Part shown: positions 33,242-41,127 of the stretch, piece by piece
Layout: each line of letters starts with the position of its first letter
How positions within the stretch are numbered: the first letter of the stretch is position 1
NCBI GenBank assembly: GCA_003612395.1
Contig: RAYQ01000002.1
Location: 186,001-250,000 of the forward strand
Source of the DNA: Parablautia intestinalis
GTDB taxonomy: Bacteria > Bacillota > Clostridia > Lachnospirales > Lachnospiraceae
Length of the DNA stretch: 64,000 nucleotides
Reading direction: 5' to 3'
Program-made: the position numbers and the translations under genes
The notes under the pieces: model-generated
The model's input: only the letters and a program-made list of their open reading frames with translations
What the model was told of the DNA's origin: nothing
Databases searched by the model: none

Positions 33242-34594
33242 ATGGGAGAGATTTTATTTTATAAATATGAGTTGATACGGCTTTTAGGCTGTGGCGGGAT
33301 GAGCAGGGTATATCTTGCGAGGGATCTGCATTTAAACCGGCTTGTAGCGGTTAAGGAAAGCGCGGAGGAATTTCCCTTTGAGGAGATAGCGCTCCTAAAG
33401 GAGTTAGATCACCAGGGACTTCCCGGAATATATGACTGCTTTGAACAGGAAGAAAAGATTTATATCGTAATGGAGTATGTGGAGGGTATGAGCCTTCGGC
33501 AGTATTTAAGCAGATATGGAGCACTAAAGGAGCAGCAGGCGGTAAAATGGGCTGTGGAACTGTGCAGAATACTTGGATATTTGCATACAAGGCATCCGGC
33601 CGTCATTTACCGGGATTTAAAGCCTGAAAATATTATGATTCGCAGGGACGGGGCGCTGAAGCTGATTGATTTAGGGGGCGCCCTGCGATATTCCTGCGGC
33701 AGTAAAAGGCAGACTCTGTGTGTGGGAACCTTTGGGTACTGTCCTCCTGAACAGTGGAAGGAGACGGAGGGAGATGTAACGTGGGATGTATACGGGACAG
33801 GTGCAGTGCTCCATGAAATGCTGACAGGTGCCAATCCCTCCAGGCCGCCTTATAAAAGGCTTCCTATAGAAGCATATAACAAGGGATATTGCAGTACTCT
33901 TGAAAAGATCATACAAAAGTGTACAAAAGAAAAGCCCTGCGACAGGTATCAGTCCGCGGCAGAACTGGAAAATGCACTTTTGCATTACCACAAAACCGGA
34001 ATTTGGATAAGGGGAAAGAATATTGCGAAAAGGATTTCCGTTTTGCTTACGGGAATGCTTGGGGTGTTGTGCGGGCTGCTGCCCTTATGGGAAGGTGTGC
34101 CGGCAAATCAGATCCCTTTTCCGTATCTGGTAAAGCCCTTGTTTTTTATGCTGCTTTCATGGTTCTTATACCTTATATTTTACAGAATAAATCATCAACG
34201 GCTGCCGGGCTCCGGCGGACAAACTTGTGCAGATAGAAATATCCTGCGAAGGCAGGAAAAAAATATCTGGCTGACGGAGAAAAAATTTTCAGGGTTATTC
34301 GGGCTTTTTCTGTTTGTATTCGGAGGTGTGTTTATGGCGGCTTTTTTGGGGGCACCGCTGCAGCCGGTACAGGCTAAGAGCGGGGAAGAAAGTCTCTGGG
34401 TGGAAATGCGTGATGATCAGGGGAGGAAGATGCTTTTAAAGGAGGGAGCCGTTTATGCGGCTGATGAGTGTGTACGGTTTGAGCTGCCTGCAGGGAGACT
34501 TCCCAATAAGGAGCTTGCCCTAAGGCTTGTGGCGGAGGGGGAGGATGGGAAGAGGTACTGCAGCCGGGTTTTTCTTATCAGGGCGGAAAGGTAA
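33242..34594 (+). CDS. Membrane Ser/Thr protein kinase without PASTA repeats
   Basis: A 450-residue Hanks-type kinase: Gly loop GCGGMS (16-21), Lys38 in VAVK, YRDLKPEN (123-130), DLG (143-145), GTFGYCPPEQ and DVYGTGAVLHEML. HRD is YRD and DFG is DLG; catalytic Asp and Lys remain. After the kinase domain come three hydrophobic segments (about 265-285, 300-322 and 355-380) and a 65-residue tail, likely outside. No PASTA repeats are present, unlike PrkC. The ATG at 33242 is preferred for its GGAG site; the frame opens at 33161. Confidence 0.88.
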   Translation: MGEILFYKYELIRLLGCGGMSRVYLARDLHLNRLVAVKESAEEFPFEEIALLKELDHQGLPGIYDCFEQEEKIYIVMEYVEGMSLRQYLSRYGALKEQQAVKWAVELCRILGYLHTRHPAVIYRDLKPENIMIRRDGALKLIDLGGALRYSCGSKRQTLCVGTFGYCPPEQWKETEGDVTWDVYGTGAVLHEMLTGANPSRPPYKRLPIEAYNKGYCSTLEKIIQKCTKEKPCDRYQSAAELENALLHYHKTGIWIRGKNIAKRISVLLTGMLGVLCGLLPLWEGVPANQIPFPYLVKPLFFMLLSWFLYLIFYRINHQRLPGSGGQTCADRNILRRQEKNIWLTEKKFSGLFGLFLFVFGGVFMAAFLGAPLQPVQAKSGEESLWVEMRDDQGRKMLLKEGAVYAADECVRFELPAGRLPNKELALRLVAEGEDGKRYCSRVFLIRAER

Positions 34595-34786
34595 GGAAAA
34601 GCTTTCAGACACATTTGGGCGTTCGTGTTGTACTTGCTATTCTTTTTTTGGTAGCATATAATGAATCTGGTGGTAACGGGAGGCAGTTTTTTCAAAAAGG
34701 CTGCAGAAGAAACAAAGGATGGAGGCATCCGTTCTTTGGGCTTAGAGTACAAATATGCAGGTTGGGAAAGGAGCATAATTATTAAT

Positions 34787-35851
34787 ATGACCAGAGAAAA
34801 TACGAGAGTGATTAGGATTGGTGAGAGGGTAATCGGGGGCGGGAATCCGGTTTTAATACAGTCCATGACAAATACAAGGACAGAGGATATCAAAGGAACA
34901 GTGGAGCAGATTCACAAACTGGAAAAGGCAGGCTGTGAAATTATCAGATGTACGGTTCCTACGCCGGAGGCGGCGGCAGCAATTGGTGAGATTAAGAAAC
35001 AGATTTCTATTCCTCTTGTTGCGGATATTCATTTTGATTATAAGATGGCGATTGCCGCCATGGAAAACGGCGCTGATAAAATCAGAATAAATCCCGGAAA
35101 TATCGGAGGGAAGGATAAGGTGGCCCGGGTGGTAGATGTGGCGAAAGAAAGGAATATCCCTATCCGGGTAGGGGTAAACAGCGGTTCTCTTGAAAAAGAG
35201 CTGGTAGAAAAGTACCACGGGGTAACCGCAGAAGGGATTGTGGAGAGCGCCCTTGACAAGGTACATATGATTGAAGAGCAGGGATATGAAAATATGGTAA
35301 TCAGCATTAAATCTTCCGATGTGCTGATGTGTGTAAAGGCACATGAGATTCTTGCGGCGAAAACAGATTATCCGCTTCATGTGGGAATTACGGAATCCGG
35401 TACGATTATCAGCGGCAATATCAAATCCTCTATTGGGCTGGGGCTGATTCTCCATCAGGGAATTGGTGATACTATCCGGGTGTCTCTTACGGGCGATCCG
35501 GTGGAAGAAATTAAGTCCGCCAAATTGATTTTAAGGACTCTGGGATTGCGCAGAGGCGGTATTGAGGTGGTTTCATGTCCTACCTGTGGGAGAACAAAGA
35601 TTGATTTGATTGGCCTTGCCAATCAGGTGGAGAATATGGCGGCGGAGTTTCCGTTAGATATTAAAGTTGCCGTGATGGGATGTGCGGTAAACGGCCCCGG
35701 AGAAGCAAAGGAAGCAGATATCGGGATTGCGGGCGGGATTGGAGAGGGTCTTTTAATTAAAAAGGGCGAGATCATAAAGAAGGTACCGGAAGATCAGCTT
35801 CTTTCCGTGCTCAGATATGAGTTAGAGCATTGGGGTATGGAAAAGAAATAG
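34787..35851 (+). CDS. ispG: 4-hydroxy-3-methylbut-2-en-1-yl diphosphate synthase
   Basis: A 354-residue [4Fe-4S] enzyme of the MEP pathway. N-terminal PVLIQSMTNT and VADIHFDY, and C-terminal cluster residues in SCPTCGRTKIDL and GCAVNGPGEAKEADIGIAGG, are diagnostic. The ATG at 34787 begins MTRENTRVIRIG; AAGGAG lies 13 bases upstream, which is long. It joins dxr and uppS as isoprenoid genes in this string. Confidence 0.96.
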   Translation: MTRENTRVIRIGERVIGGGNPVLIQSMTNTRTEDIKGTVEQIHKLEKAGCEIIRCTVPTPEAAAAIGEIKKQISIPLVADIHFDYKMAIAAMENGADKIRINPGNIGGKDKVARVVDVAKERNIPIRVGVNSGSLEKELVEKYHGVTAEGIVESALDKVHMIEEQGYENMVISIKSSDVLMCVKAHEILAAKTDYPLHVGITESGTIISGNIKSSIGLGLILHQGIGDTIRVSLTGDPVEEIKSAKLILRTLGLRRGGIEVVSCPTCGRTKIDLIGLANQVENMAAEFPLDIKVAVMGCAVNGPGEAKEADIGIAGGIGEGLLIKKGEIIKKVPEDQLLSVLRYELEHWGMEKK

Positions 35852-35880
35852 CAAAAAATAGCAAAAAAATGGAGATAAAA

Positions 35881-38800
35881 ATGGCAAAGCAGTTTTTTGA
35901 GGTGTTTCCGAAACTGAATTTGGATAAAACAGTGCAGGATTTATTTGAACAGGTTACGGTGGAGAAGGTTTCCGCTACAAAAAGCAGAGACTTTATTCGT
36001 GTTACCATCGCCTGTGATTATCTTATTCCAAAGGAAACAATTTTCGGGGTGGAGTCTGAGATTAAGAAACAGTTTTTTGGGATGCACAATGTGGCGGTTA
36101 AGCTTTATGAGAGATTCCATTTGTCAGAACAGTATACGCCTGAGAAGCTGCTGCATGCATACAAAGACAGTATTTTGACAGAGCTTAAGGCATATAGCCC
36201 CATAGAATACAATCTGTTAAAGAGCGCGGATATTACTTTTACAGAGGATAAGGCGTTAAAACTGGATATAGAAGATTCGGTACCTGCCAGAAGCAAGGCA
36301 GCGGAGCTTTCCAGGATACTGGAGAAAATTTTTAATGAGCGGTGCGGCTTTCATATTGCTTGCGAGGTAGATTATAAAGAAAAGAAATCCGGTAAATACA
36401 GGCAGGAGGATGATTTAAAAATTGCCCGCCAGGTAGCAGAAATTACGGCACGGGCCGTAAATGCGGAAAGTTATGGCAAAGGCGCCGGCATTACATCGGA
36501 TGGGGAATCAGGAAGCGGGCTGCAGGATGGCGCACAAGGATTACAGGCCAAGGGACAAAAAGAAAATAATCCGGCAAAGGAGCGGGGCATAAAGGCCGGG
36601 AAAGGGAATACGGAGTCCTTTGAGGGAGTAAGAAAAGGCGGCTTTAAAGGAAGCGGCAGTGTGTCGGCCTTTGGCAGCAGAGAAAAGGGTGGTCTGCGCA
36701 GCGGAGACTTCAAAGGCAGCAAAGGGGATTACAGGCGCTCCATAAAGCGTTCGGATAATCCTGATGTGATTTACGGAAGGGATTTTGAGGAGGAAGCTAT
36801 CCCGATAGAAGACATTGTAGGAGAGATGGGCGAGGTGACCATCCGGGGAAAGATCATCAGCTTTGATACCAGGGAAATCAGAAATGAAAGAACTATATTC
36901 ATGTTTGACGTGACGGACTTCACGGACACTATGACCATTAAGCTGTTTGTGCATAATGATCAGGCAGATGAGATGAAAAAGGAAGTTAAGATTGGGGCTT
37001 TTGTGAAGCTTAAGGGTCTTACTTCCATTGATAAATTTGACAGTGAACTGACAATTGCATCTCTTATAGGAATAAAGAAAATACCTGACTTTACGGTTTC
37101 ACGCAGCGATCACAGTGTACGCAAACGGGTAGAGCTTCACTGCCATACGAAAATGAGTGATATGGACGGCGTATCTGAGGCGAAAGACATTGTAAAGCGC
37201 GCCTACAAATGGGGGCATCCGGCTATTGCAATTACGGATCATGGAGTTGTACAGTCCTTTCCGGACGCCAATCATGTCTGGGAGGACCTATGGAAGGCGG
37301 AAAAGGCGAGACGGAAAGAGGCCGGAGAGGAGGAGCCCGATAAGCAGGATTTCTTTAAGATTATCTATGGCATGGAGGCTTATCTGGTAGATGATCTGCA
37401 GGAGATTGTGACAGGCGAACACGGGCAGGACTTTAATGGGGATTTCGTGGTATTTGACATAGAGACCACAGGGTTTTCACCGGTCAATAACAGGATAATT
37501 GAGATAGGAGCCGTGAAGGTACAAAAGGGGGAGATCATGGAGAAATTCTCAACCTTTGTGAATCCGGATGTTCCGATTCCCTTTGAGATTGAAAAGCTGA
37601 CAGGCATCAATGACGGTATGGTGATTGGAGCGCCGGCCATTGAACAGGTACTTCCGGATTTTTTGGATTTTTGCGGCGATGCCGTATTAGTTGCGCACAA
37701 TGCGGGCTTTGATATGAGTTTTATAAAAGAAAATGCCAGGAACCAGGGAATAAACCGGGAATTTTCTTATGTGGATACGGTGGGGATTGCCAGAATTCTT
37801 TTGCCCCATCAGGGAAAGCATACCTTAGATGCGGTGGCGAAAACTTTGGGTGTATCCTTAGAGAATCATCACCGGGCAGTGGAGGATGCACAGGCAACCG
37901 CCGAGATTTTTGTAAAGTTTATTCCCATGCTGAAGGAAGCAGGCGCGGACAACCTTGTTAAGGTAAACGCCCTTGGAGACGCCAGTCCTGAAATTATCAA
38001 AAGGCTGCCCTCCTATCATGCGATTATTTTAGCGGAAAATAACATTGGCAGGGAAAATCTGTATGCGCTGGTATCGGAATCGCACCTTACTTATTACAGC
38101 AAGCGGCCCAGGGTGCCCAAGAGTCTTTTGATGAAGCACAGGGAAGGGCTGATTTTGGGGAGCGCCTGTGAAGCAGGGGAGTTATACAGGGCTCTTTTGG
38201 AGGGAAAGCCGCAGACAGAGATAGCGCGGCTAATAAATTTTTATGATTATCTGGAGATACAGCCTCTTGGCAATAATAAGTTTATGATTGAATCTGAGAG
38301 GGTTACTGCCATAAACAGTATGGAAGATATTAAGAATATCAACAGAAAAATAGTCGCCCTGGGGGAGGAATTTCATAAGCCCGTGGTGGCAACCTGCGAT
38401 GTGCATTTTTTAGATCCGGAGGACGAGGTCTACCGCAGGATTATTATGGCGGGTAAGGGTTTTACCGATGCGGATGAGCAGGCGCCTTTGTACCTGCGTA
38501 CCACAGAGGAAATGCTGGAGGAATTTTCTTATCTTGGCAGTGATAAGGCGGAGGAAGTGGTGATTACCAACACCAACAAAATAGCGGACAGGATTGACGT
38601 GATGGCGCCTGTGCGTCCTGACAAGTGTCCGCCTGTTATCCCGGACAGTGATAAGACACTGACAGATATCTGCTATAAACGGGCCCATGAGCTATACGGA
38701 GAAAAACTGCCTGATGTGGTAAAGGAGAGGCTGGAAAAGGAGCTGCACTCTATCATTACCAACGGCTTTGCGGTTATGTATATTATTGCACAAAAGCTGG

Positions 38801-40524
38801 TGTGGAAGTCAGTGGAGGATGGATATCTGGTAGGCTCCCGTGGCTCGGTGGGCTCATCTCTTGTGGCATTTATGGCGGGAATTACAGAGGTTAATTCCTT
38901 AAGCGCTCATTACAGGTGTCCTAACTGCTTTTATTATGATTTCGATTCTCCTGAGGTAAAAGCCTATGCAGGAAATGCCGGTTGCGACATGCCGGATAAG
39001 CTGTGCCCTGTATGCGGGAAACCGCTGGTAAAGGACGGATTTGACATTCCCTTTGAGACTTTCCTTGGCTTTAAGGGAGATAAGGAGCCGGATATTGATT
39101 TGAATTTTTCCGGTGAGTATCAAAGCAAGGCTCACAAATATACAGAGGTAATTTTCGGCTCGGGGCAAACCTACAGGGCAGGTACAATTGCCACACTGGC
39201 TGACAAGACGGCCTATGGATATGTGAAAAATTATTATGAGGAGCGGGGAAAGCACAAAAGGGGTTGCGAGATCAATCGTATTGTAGGGGGCTGCACCGGT
39301 ATCAGGAGAAGCACAGGGCAGCACCCAGGGGGAATCATTGTTCTTCCTGTAGGGGAGGACATCAATTCCTTTACGCCGGTGCAGCATCCGGCCAATGATA
39401 TGAGCACAGATATTGTAACCACTCATTTTGACTACCATTCCATTGACCATAACCTTTTAAAGCTTGATATACTGGGACATGATGATCCTACCATGATTCG
39501 TATGCTGCAGGATTTAACAGGAATAGATCCCACAAGTATACCCCTGGATGATCCCCTTGTTATGTCCCTGTTCCAAAATACATCGGCTCTGGGCATTTCG
39601 CCCGAACAGATTGACGGATGTCCGGTAGGGTCTCTTGGAATACCGGAGTTTGGAACGGAATTTGTTATCCAGATGCTGCTAGACACCAGGCCGCAGCAGT
39701 TTTCGGATTTGATCCGGATTTCCGGCTTAGGACACGGCACGGATGTATGGCTGGGAAATGCGCAGACACTGATAATGGACGGAAAGGCAACTATTTCAAC
39801 GGCAATCTGCTGTCGTGACGATATTATGATTTACCTGATTAATCAGGGGATGGACAGCGCTTTATCTTTTACCATCATGGAGAGTGTGCGTAAGGGCAAA
39901 GGCTTAAAACCGGAGTGGGAAAAAGCCATGGAGGAGCAGGGGATACCGGACTGGTATATCTGGTCCTGCAAGAAGATTAAATATATGTTTCCCAAGGCTC
40001 ATGCCGCAGCTTATGTTATGATGGCCTGGCGTATTGCTTACTGCAAAATCAATTATCCTCTGGCCTATTATGCTTCTTATTTTTCTATCCGTGCATCGGC
40101 TTTTTCTTACGAGCTTATGTGTTTAGGGCAGCAGCACCTTGAAAATGCCATGGCGGATTACAAAAGAAGGAGTGATGGTCTGTCCAAAAAAGAACAGGAT
40201 ACCTTTAAGGATATGAAGATTGTGCAGGAAATGTATGCAAGGGGCTTTGACTTTGTACCGATTGATATATTTCTGGCCCATTCACGGAATTTTCAGATTG
40301 TAGATGGGAAGCTGATGCCTTCTTTAAGCAGCATTGACGGGCTGGGGGAAAAGGCGGCGGATTCCATTGTGGAGGCGGCAAAGGACGGCCCCTTTTTGTC
40401 AAAGGATGATTTCAGGGAGCGGGCTAAGGTGTCAAAATCAATTGTGGATTTGATGTACAGTCTGCATCTTTTGGGAGAGCTGCCGGAATCCAACCAGATC
40501 AGCCTGTTTGATTTTGCATTATAG
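35881..40524 (+). CDS. polC: DNA polymerase III alpha subunit, Gram-positive type (PolC)
   Basis: A 1547-residue replicative polymerase. After the N-terminal domain comes an OB-fold (VTIRGKIISFDTREIRNERTIFMFDVTD). The PHP domain starts near 416 (RVELHCHTKMSDMDG) and is split by the 3'-5' exonuclease near 520 (VVFDIETTGFSPVNNRIIEIG). A zinc site lies near 1013-1045 (CPNCFYYDF, CPVCG). The catalytic palm contains PDIDLNFSGEYQ. Residues about 195-293 are an unusual Gly/Ser/Lys-rich segment with no fold visible. The ATG at 35881 follows GGAG; ATG 35869 is possible. Confidence 0.98.
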   Translation: MAKQFFEVFPKLNLDKTVQDLFEQVTVEKVSATKSRDFIRVTIACDYLIPKETIFGVESEIKKQFFGMHNVAVKLYERFHLSEQYTPEKLLHAYKDSILTELKAYSPIEYNLLKSADITFTEDKALKLDIEDSVPARSKAAELSRILEKIFNERCGFHIACEVDYKEKKSGKYRQEDDLKIARQVAEITARAVNAESYGKGAGITSDGESGSGLQDGAQGLQAKGQKENNPAKERGIKAGKGNTESFEGVRKGGFKGSGSVSAFGSREKGGLRSGDFKGSKGDYRRSIKRSDNPDVIYGRDFEEEAIPIEDIVGEMGEVTIRGKIISFDTREIRNERTIFMFDVTDFTDTMTIKLFVHNDQADEMKKEVKIGAFVKLKGLTSIDKFDSELTIASLIGIKKIPDFTVSRSDHSVRKRVELHCHTKMSDMDGVSEAKDIVKRAYKWGHPAIAITDHGVVQSFPDANHVWEDLWKAEKARRKEAGEEEPDKQDFFKIIYGMEAYLVDDLQEIVTGEHGQDFNGDFVVFDIETTGFSPVNNRIIEIGAVKVQKGEIMEKFSTFVNPDVPIPFEIEKLTGINDGMVIGAPAIEQVLPDFLDFCGDAVLVAHNAGFDMSFIKENARNQGINREFSYVDTVGIARILLPHQGKHTLDAVAKTLGVSLENHHRAVEDAQATAEIFVKFIPMLKEAGADNLVKVNALGDASPEIIKRLPSYHAIILAENNIGRENLYALVSESHLTYYSKRPRVPKSLLMKHREGLILGSACEAGELYRALLEGKPQTEIARLINFYDYLEIQPLGNNKFMIESERVTAINSMEDIKNINRKIVALGEEFHKPVVATCDVHFLDPEDEVYRRIIMAGKGFTDADEQAPLYLRTTEEMLEEFSYLGSDKAEEVVITNTNKIADRIDVMAPVRPDKCPPVIPDSDKTLTDICYKRAHELYGEKLPDVVKERLEKELHSIITNGFAVMYIIAQKLVWKSVEDGYLVGSRGSVGSSLVAFMAGITEVNSLSAHYRCPNCFYYDFDSPEVKAYAGNAGCDMPDKLCPVCGKPLVKDGFDIPFETFLGFKGDKEPDIDLNFSGEYQSKAHKYTEVIFGSGQTYRAGTIATLADKTAYGYVKNYYEERGKHKRGCEINRIVGGCTGIRRSTGQHPGGIIVLPVGEDINSFTPVQHPANDMSTDIVTTHFDYHSIDHNLLKLDILGHDDPTMIRMLQDLTGIDPTSIPLDDPLVMSLFQNTSALGISPEQIDGCPVGSLGIPEFGTEFVIQMLLDTRPQQFSDLIRISGLGHGTDVWLGNAQTLIMDGKATISTAICCRDDIMIYLINQGMDSALSFTIMESVRKGKGLKPEWEKAMEEQGIPDWYIWSCKKIKYMFPKAHAAAYVMMAWRIAYCKINYPLAYYASYFSIRASAFSYELMCLGQQHLENAMADYKRRSDGLSKKEQDTFKDMKIVQEMYARGFDFVPIDIFLAHSRNFQIVDGKLMPSLSSIDGLGEKAADSIVEAAKDGPFLSKDDFRERAKVSKSIVDLMYSLHLLGELPESNQISLFDFAL

Positions 40525-40710
40525 AGATGGAAGCTGTGCCAAAGCGTCACAAATTCTATAAACGTGATTTGCGTCTGCGCACTGCGTGCCACAAACTTGT
40601 AAGTCATATATGGCTTTGCGCAAATAGCAAATGCTGTCTGTTACGTTTCGCGGGCCAGATTATTGCAAACAAAGGCGAACTTCGTTCACCTTACCAAAAT
40701 AGGGAGAAAA
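40525..40710 (+). other. Intergenic stretch with possible dispersed element
   Basis: No gene is supported. Hairpins include GCGAAC-TTC-GTTC just before the next gene. From memory, short spurious ORFs like those here recur in Lachnospiraceae genomes, so it may be a dispersed repeat; the window has only one copy. Confidence 0.3.
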
Positions 40711-40956
40711 ATGGAAAAATATTTATATGTCCAGGGATTTTGTAAGGAAACACATTATATGGGACTACAGCCGGCAGCATACATAAGGGAAGAGCAGGAT
40801 CCTTTTTATGTCAAATCCCATATGGCCTGCGACTGTGTGGGCGGGGAATGCAAAATGAGCAGGACATGCGATCTGCTAAAGGATGCGCCGGATGTAATAG
40901 AGCCTGAGAAAGAATGGAGGCTCAGGGAAAAGATGAAGGGAACAAAGCTTCTTTAA
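40711..40956 (+). CDS. Small cysteine-containing protein, function unknown
   Basis: An 81-residue hydrophilic protein with five Cys; four form C-x-C-x4-C-x5-C (residues 40-53), which could bind a metal or cluster. I recognise no family. The ATG at 40711 follows AGGGAGAAAA. It stands between polC and the sulfur island, and the promoter at 41027 lies after it, so it need not belong to the island. Confidence 0.6.
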   Translation: MEKYLYVQGFCKETHYMGLQPAAYIREEQDPFYVKSHMACDCVGGECKMSRTCDLLKDAPDVIEPEKEWRLREKMKGTKLL

Positions 40957-41026
40957 AACTTATGTTGTTGCAGTGAAAGACCTGCACCGCCAAGCGGCGC
41001 CATTTGGCCGGGCACAGGGGTTTTGA

Positions 41027-41055
41027 TTGAATTTACACAGGTGATATGCTATGAT
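41027..41055 (+). promoter_or_regulatory. SigA-type promoter of the sulfur/siroheme island
   Basis: TTGAAT at 41027-41032, 17-base spacer, TATGAT at 41050-41055, with TG before the -10 (TGCTATGAT). The first gene starts 73 bases later. Confidence 0.7.
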
Positions 41056-41127
41056 AAATGCAACAAAAATGAGAAGTGGTCAGACAAAGTTTATTGCTGT
41101 GTAAGAAAATGTAAAGGAGAAAAGACT

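Noticed and set aside
40293-40607. Minus-strand frame across the end of polC
   Set aside because: It overlaps conserved polymerase sequence and has no family features, so it is a shadow frame.
40957-41127. Cobalamin or SAM riboswitch before the siroheme island
   Set aside because: No cobalamin box or SAM-box signature is present; the region is explained by a promoter and a short leader.
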